Positions 63,666 to 64,000 of a stretch of DNA of 64,000 nucleotides are shown piece by piece. Both the position numbers and the translations under genes were made by a program. Positions within the stretch are counted from its first letter, which is position 1; the number at the start of each line of letters is the position of its first letter. A model generated the notes under the pieces. That model worked only from the letters and a program-made list of their open reading frames with translations. It was not told the DNA's origin and did not search any database. Source of the DNA: Vulcanimicrobiota bacterium (GTDB lineage: Bacteria > Vulcanimicrobiota > Xenobia > Xenobiales > JADMJV01); assembly GCA_019637395.1 (NCBI GenBank), contig JAHBVR010000012.1:257842-321841 (forward strand), written 5' to 3'.

Positions 63666-64000
63666 GCGTGCCTCCTAAAAACAGGTCTCTTCTTTTCTGA
63701 CGGAAGGTTCCAGCCTTTTCAGGCCCGGCTTCATATTGGCGTCCCATTCCGAAGTTTCCAGTTCCGAAAGAGCCTTGACCAAAGGAACCATCCTTGTTCA
63801 ACGCGACGGCGAGGTCCTCGACCTTGGGCGTATACCCCAGGAATCGCTGAGAACTCGACCAGTTGGCGGCGTAGGAGATGAGGTAATCGGCCTTCCCCTG
63901 GGCCTGCTTGACGCCGTCATGTTAAGATGAATGAACACCTTGCTCTTCCCCAAAGGCGTCCGCCAGCAAGGTGACCAGCAAAGCCCGAGCCGGTTCGAGG
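63658..64000 (-). pseudogene. Partial gene with an in-frame stop at 63922
   Basis: From the right edge the minus strand reads LEPARALLVTLLADAFGEEQ and GVHSS to a TAA at 63922-63924. The same frame then continues open for 85 codons (QAQGKADYLISYAANWSSSQ, FLGYTPKVEDLAVALNKDGS, GQGSFGTGNFGMGRQYE) to TAA at 63658, overlapping the next start by eight bases. No start codon with a ribosome binding site follows the internal stop. A single nonsense change in a longer gene is the simplest reading; two separate genes are possible. The 5' end lies outside the window. Confidence 0.5.

Overview
The window looks like chromosomal DNA of a GC-rich (about 60-65% by eye) diderm bacterium. LptD and Lnt imply an outer membrane with LPS and lipoproteins. 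Long helical-repeat AAA+ proteins, many secreted proteins of unknown function and frequent GTG/TTG starts suggest a poorly cultured lineage. I cannot place it firmly; Vulcanimicrobiota (Eremiobacterota) is only a guess. I saw no rRNA, tRNA or CRISPR array.

Layout. 1-10 kb is housekeeping: lnt-cvpA-secreted protein (minus), lptD (minus), then nadD, rsfS and a copper P-type ATPase (plus). 10.5-17.5 kb holds small secreted proteins, including a bulb-type lectin protein, and a three-gene phosphorelay cluster that ends in a convergent hybrid histidine kinase. 17.5-25 kb has an FAD dehydrogenase, M42 aminopeptidase, LysR regulator, TylF-like methyltransferase and a MarR-GNAT regulator with a clear palindromic operator. 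25.3-27.1 kb is an FtsH-type protease with an unusual N-terminus.

27.2-34.9 kb is an accessory region. Three clusters of a roughly 60-bp palindromic repeat bracket an HTH-nuclease gene, an L,D-transpeptidase, a complete IS1182-like element with CTAG at both ends, frame-disrupted genes and small proteins. 36.3-47.2 kb is dominated by two adjacent, overlapping giant genes of about 1562 and 2097 codons. They are paralogues with helical repeats, a lethal-factor-like zincin domain whose HExxH has decayed, a degenerate AAA+ module and two intact SpoVK/CbbX-like AAA+ modules. This pair is the best candidate here for an undescribed system. 48.3-50.7 kb is a small toxin-antitoxin island: an AbiEi/AbiEii pair with a perfect 12-bp inverted repeat upstream, followed by a Phd/VapC-type pair.

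50.7-62.3 kb returns to metabolism: a TPR protein, an S9 peptidase overlapping the end of aspartokinase-homoserine dehydrogenase, a divergent aspartate aminotransferase behind a short palindromic repeat, a broken DUF234-type ATPase, and a POT peptide transporter. The right edge has two tandem paralogous secreted proteins and an upstream gene interrupted by a stop codon.

Together the core genes cover envelope assembly, NAD synthesis, copper efflux, and peptide uptake and hydrolysis next to aspartate-family amino-acid metabolism. The accessory genes cover repeats, transposition, toxin-antitoxin functions and the giant AAA+ pair.
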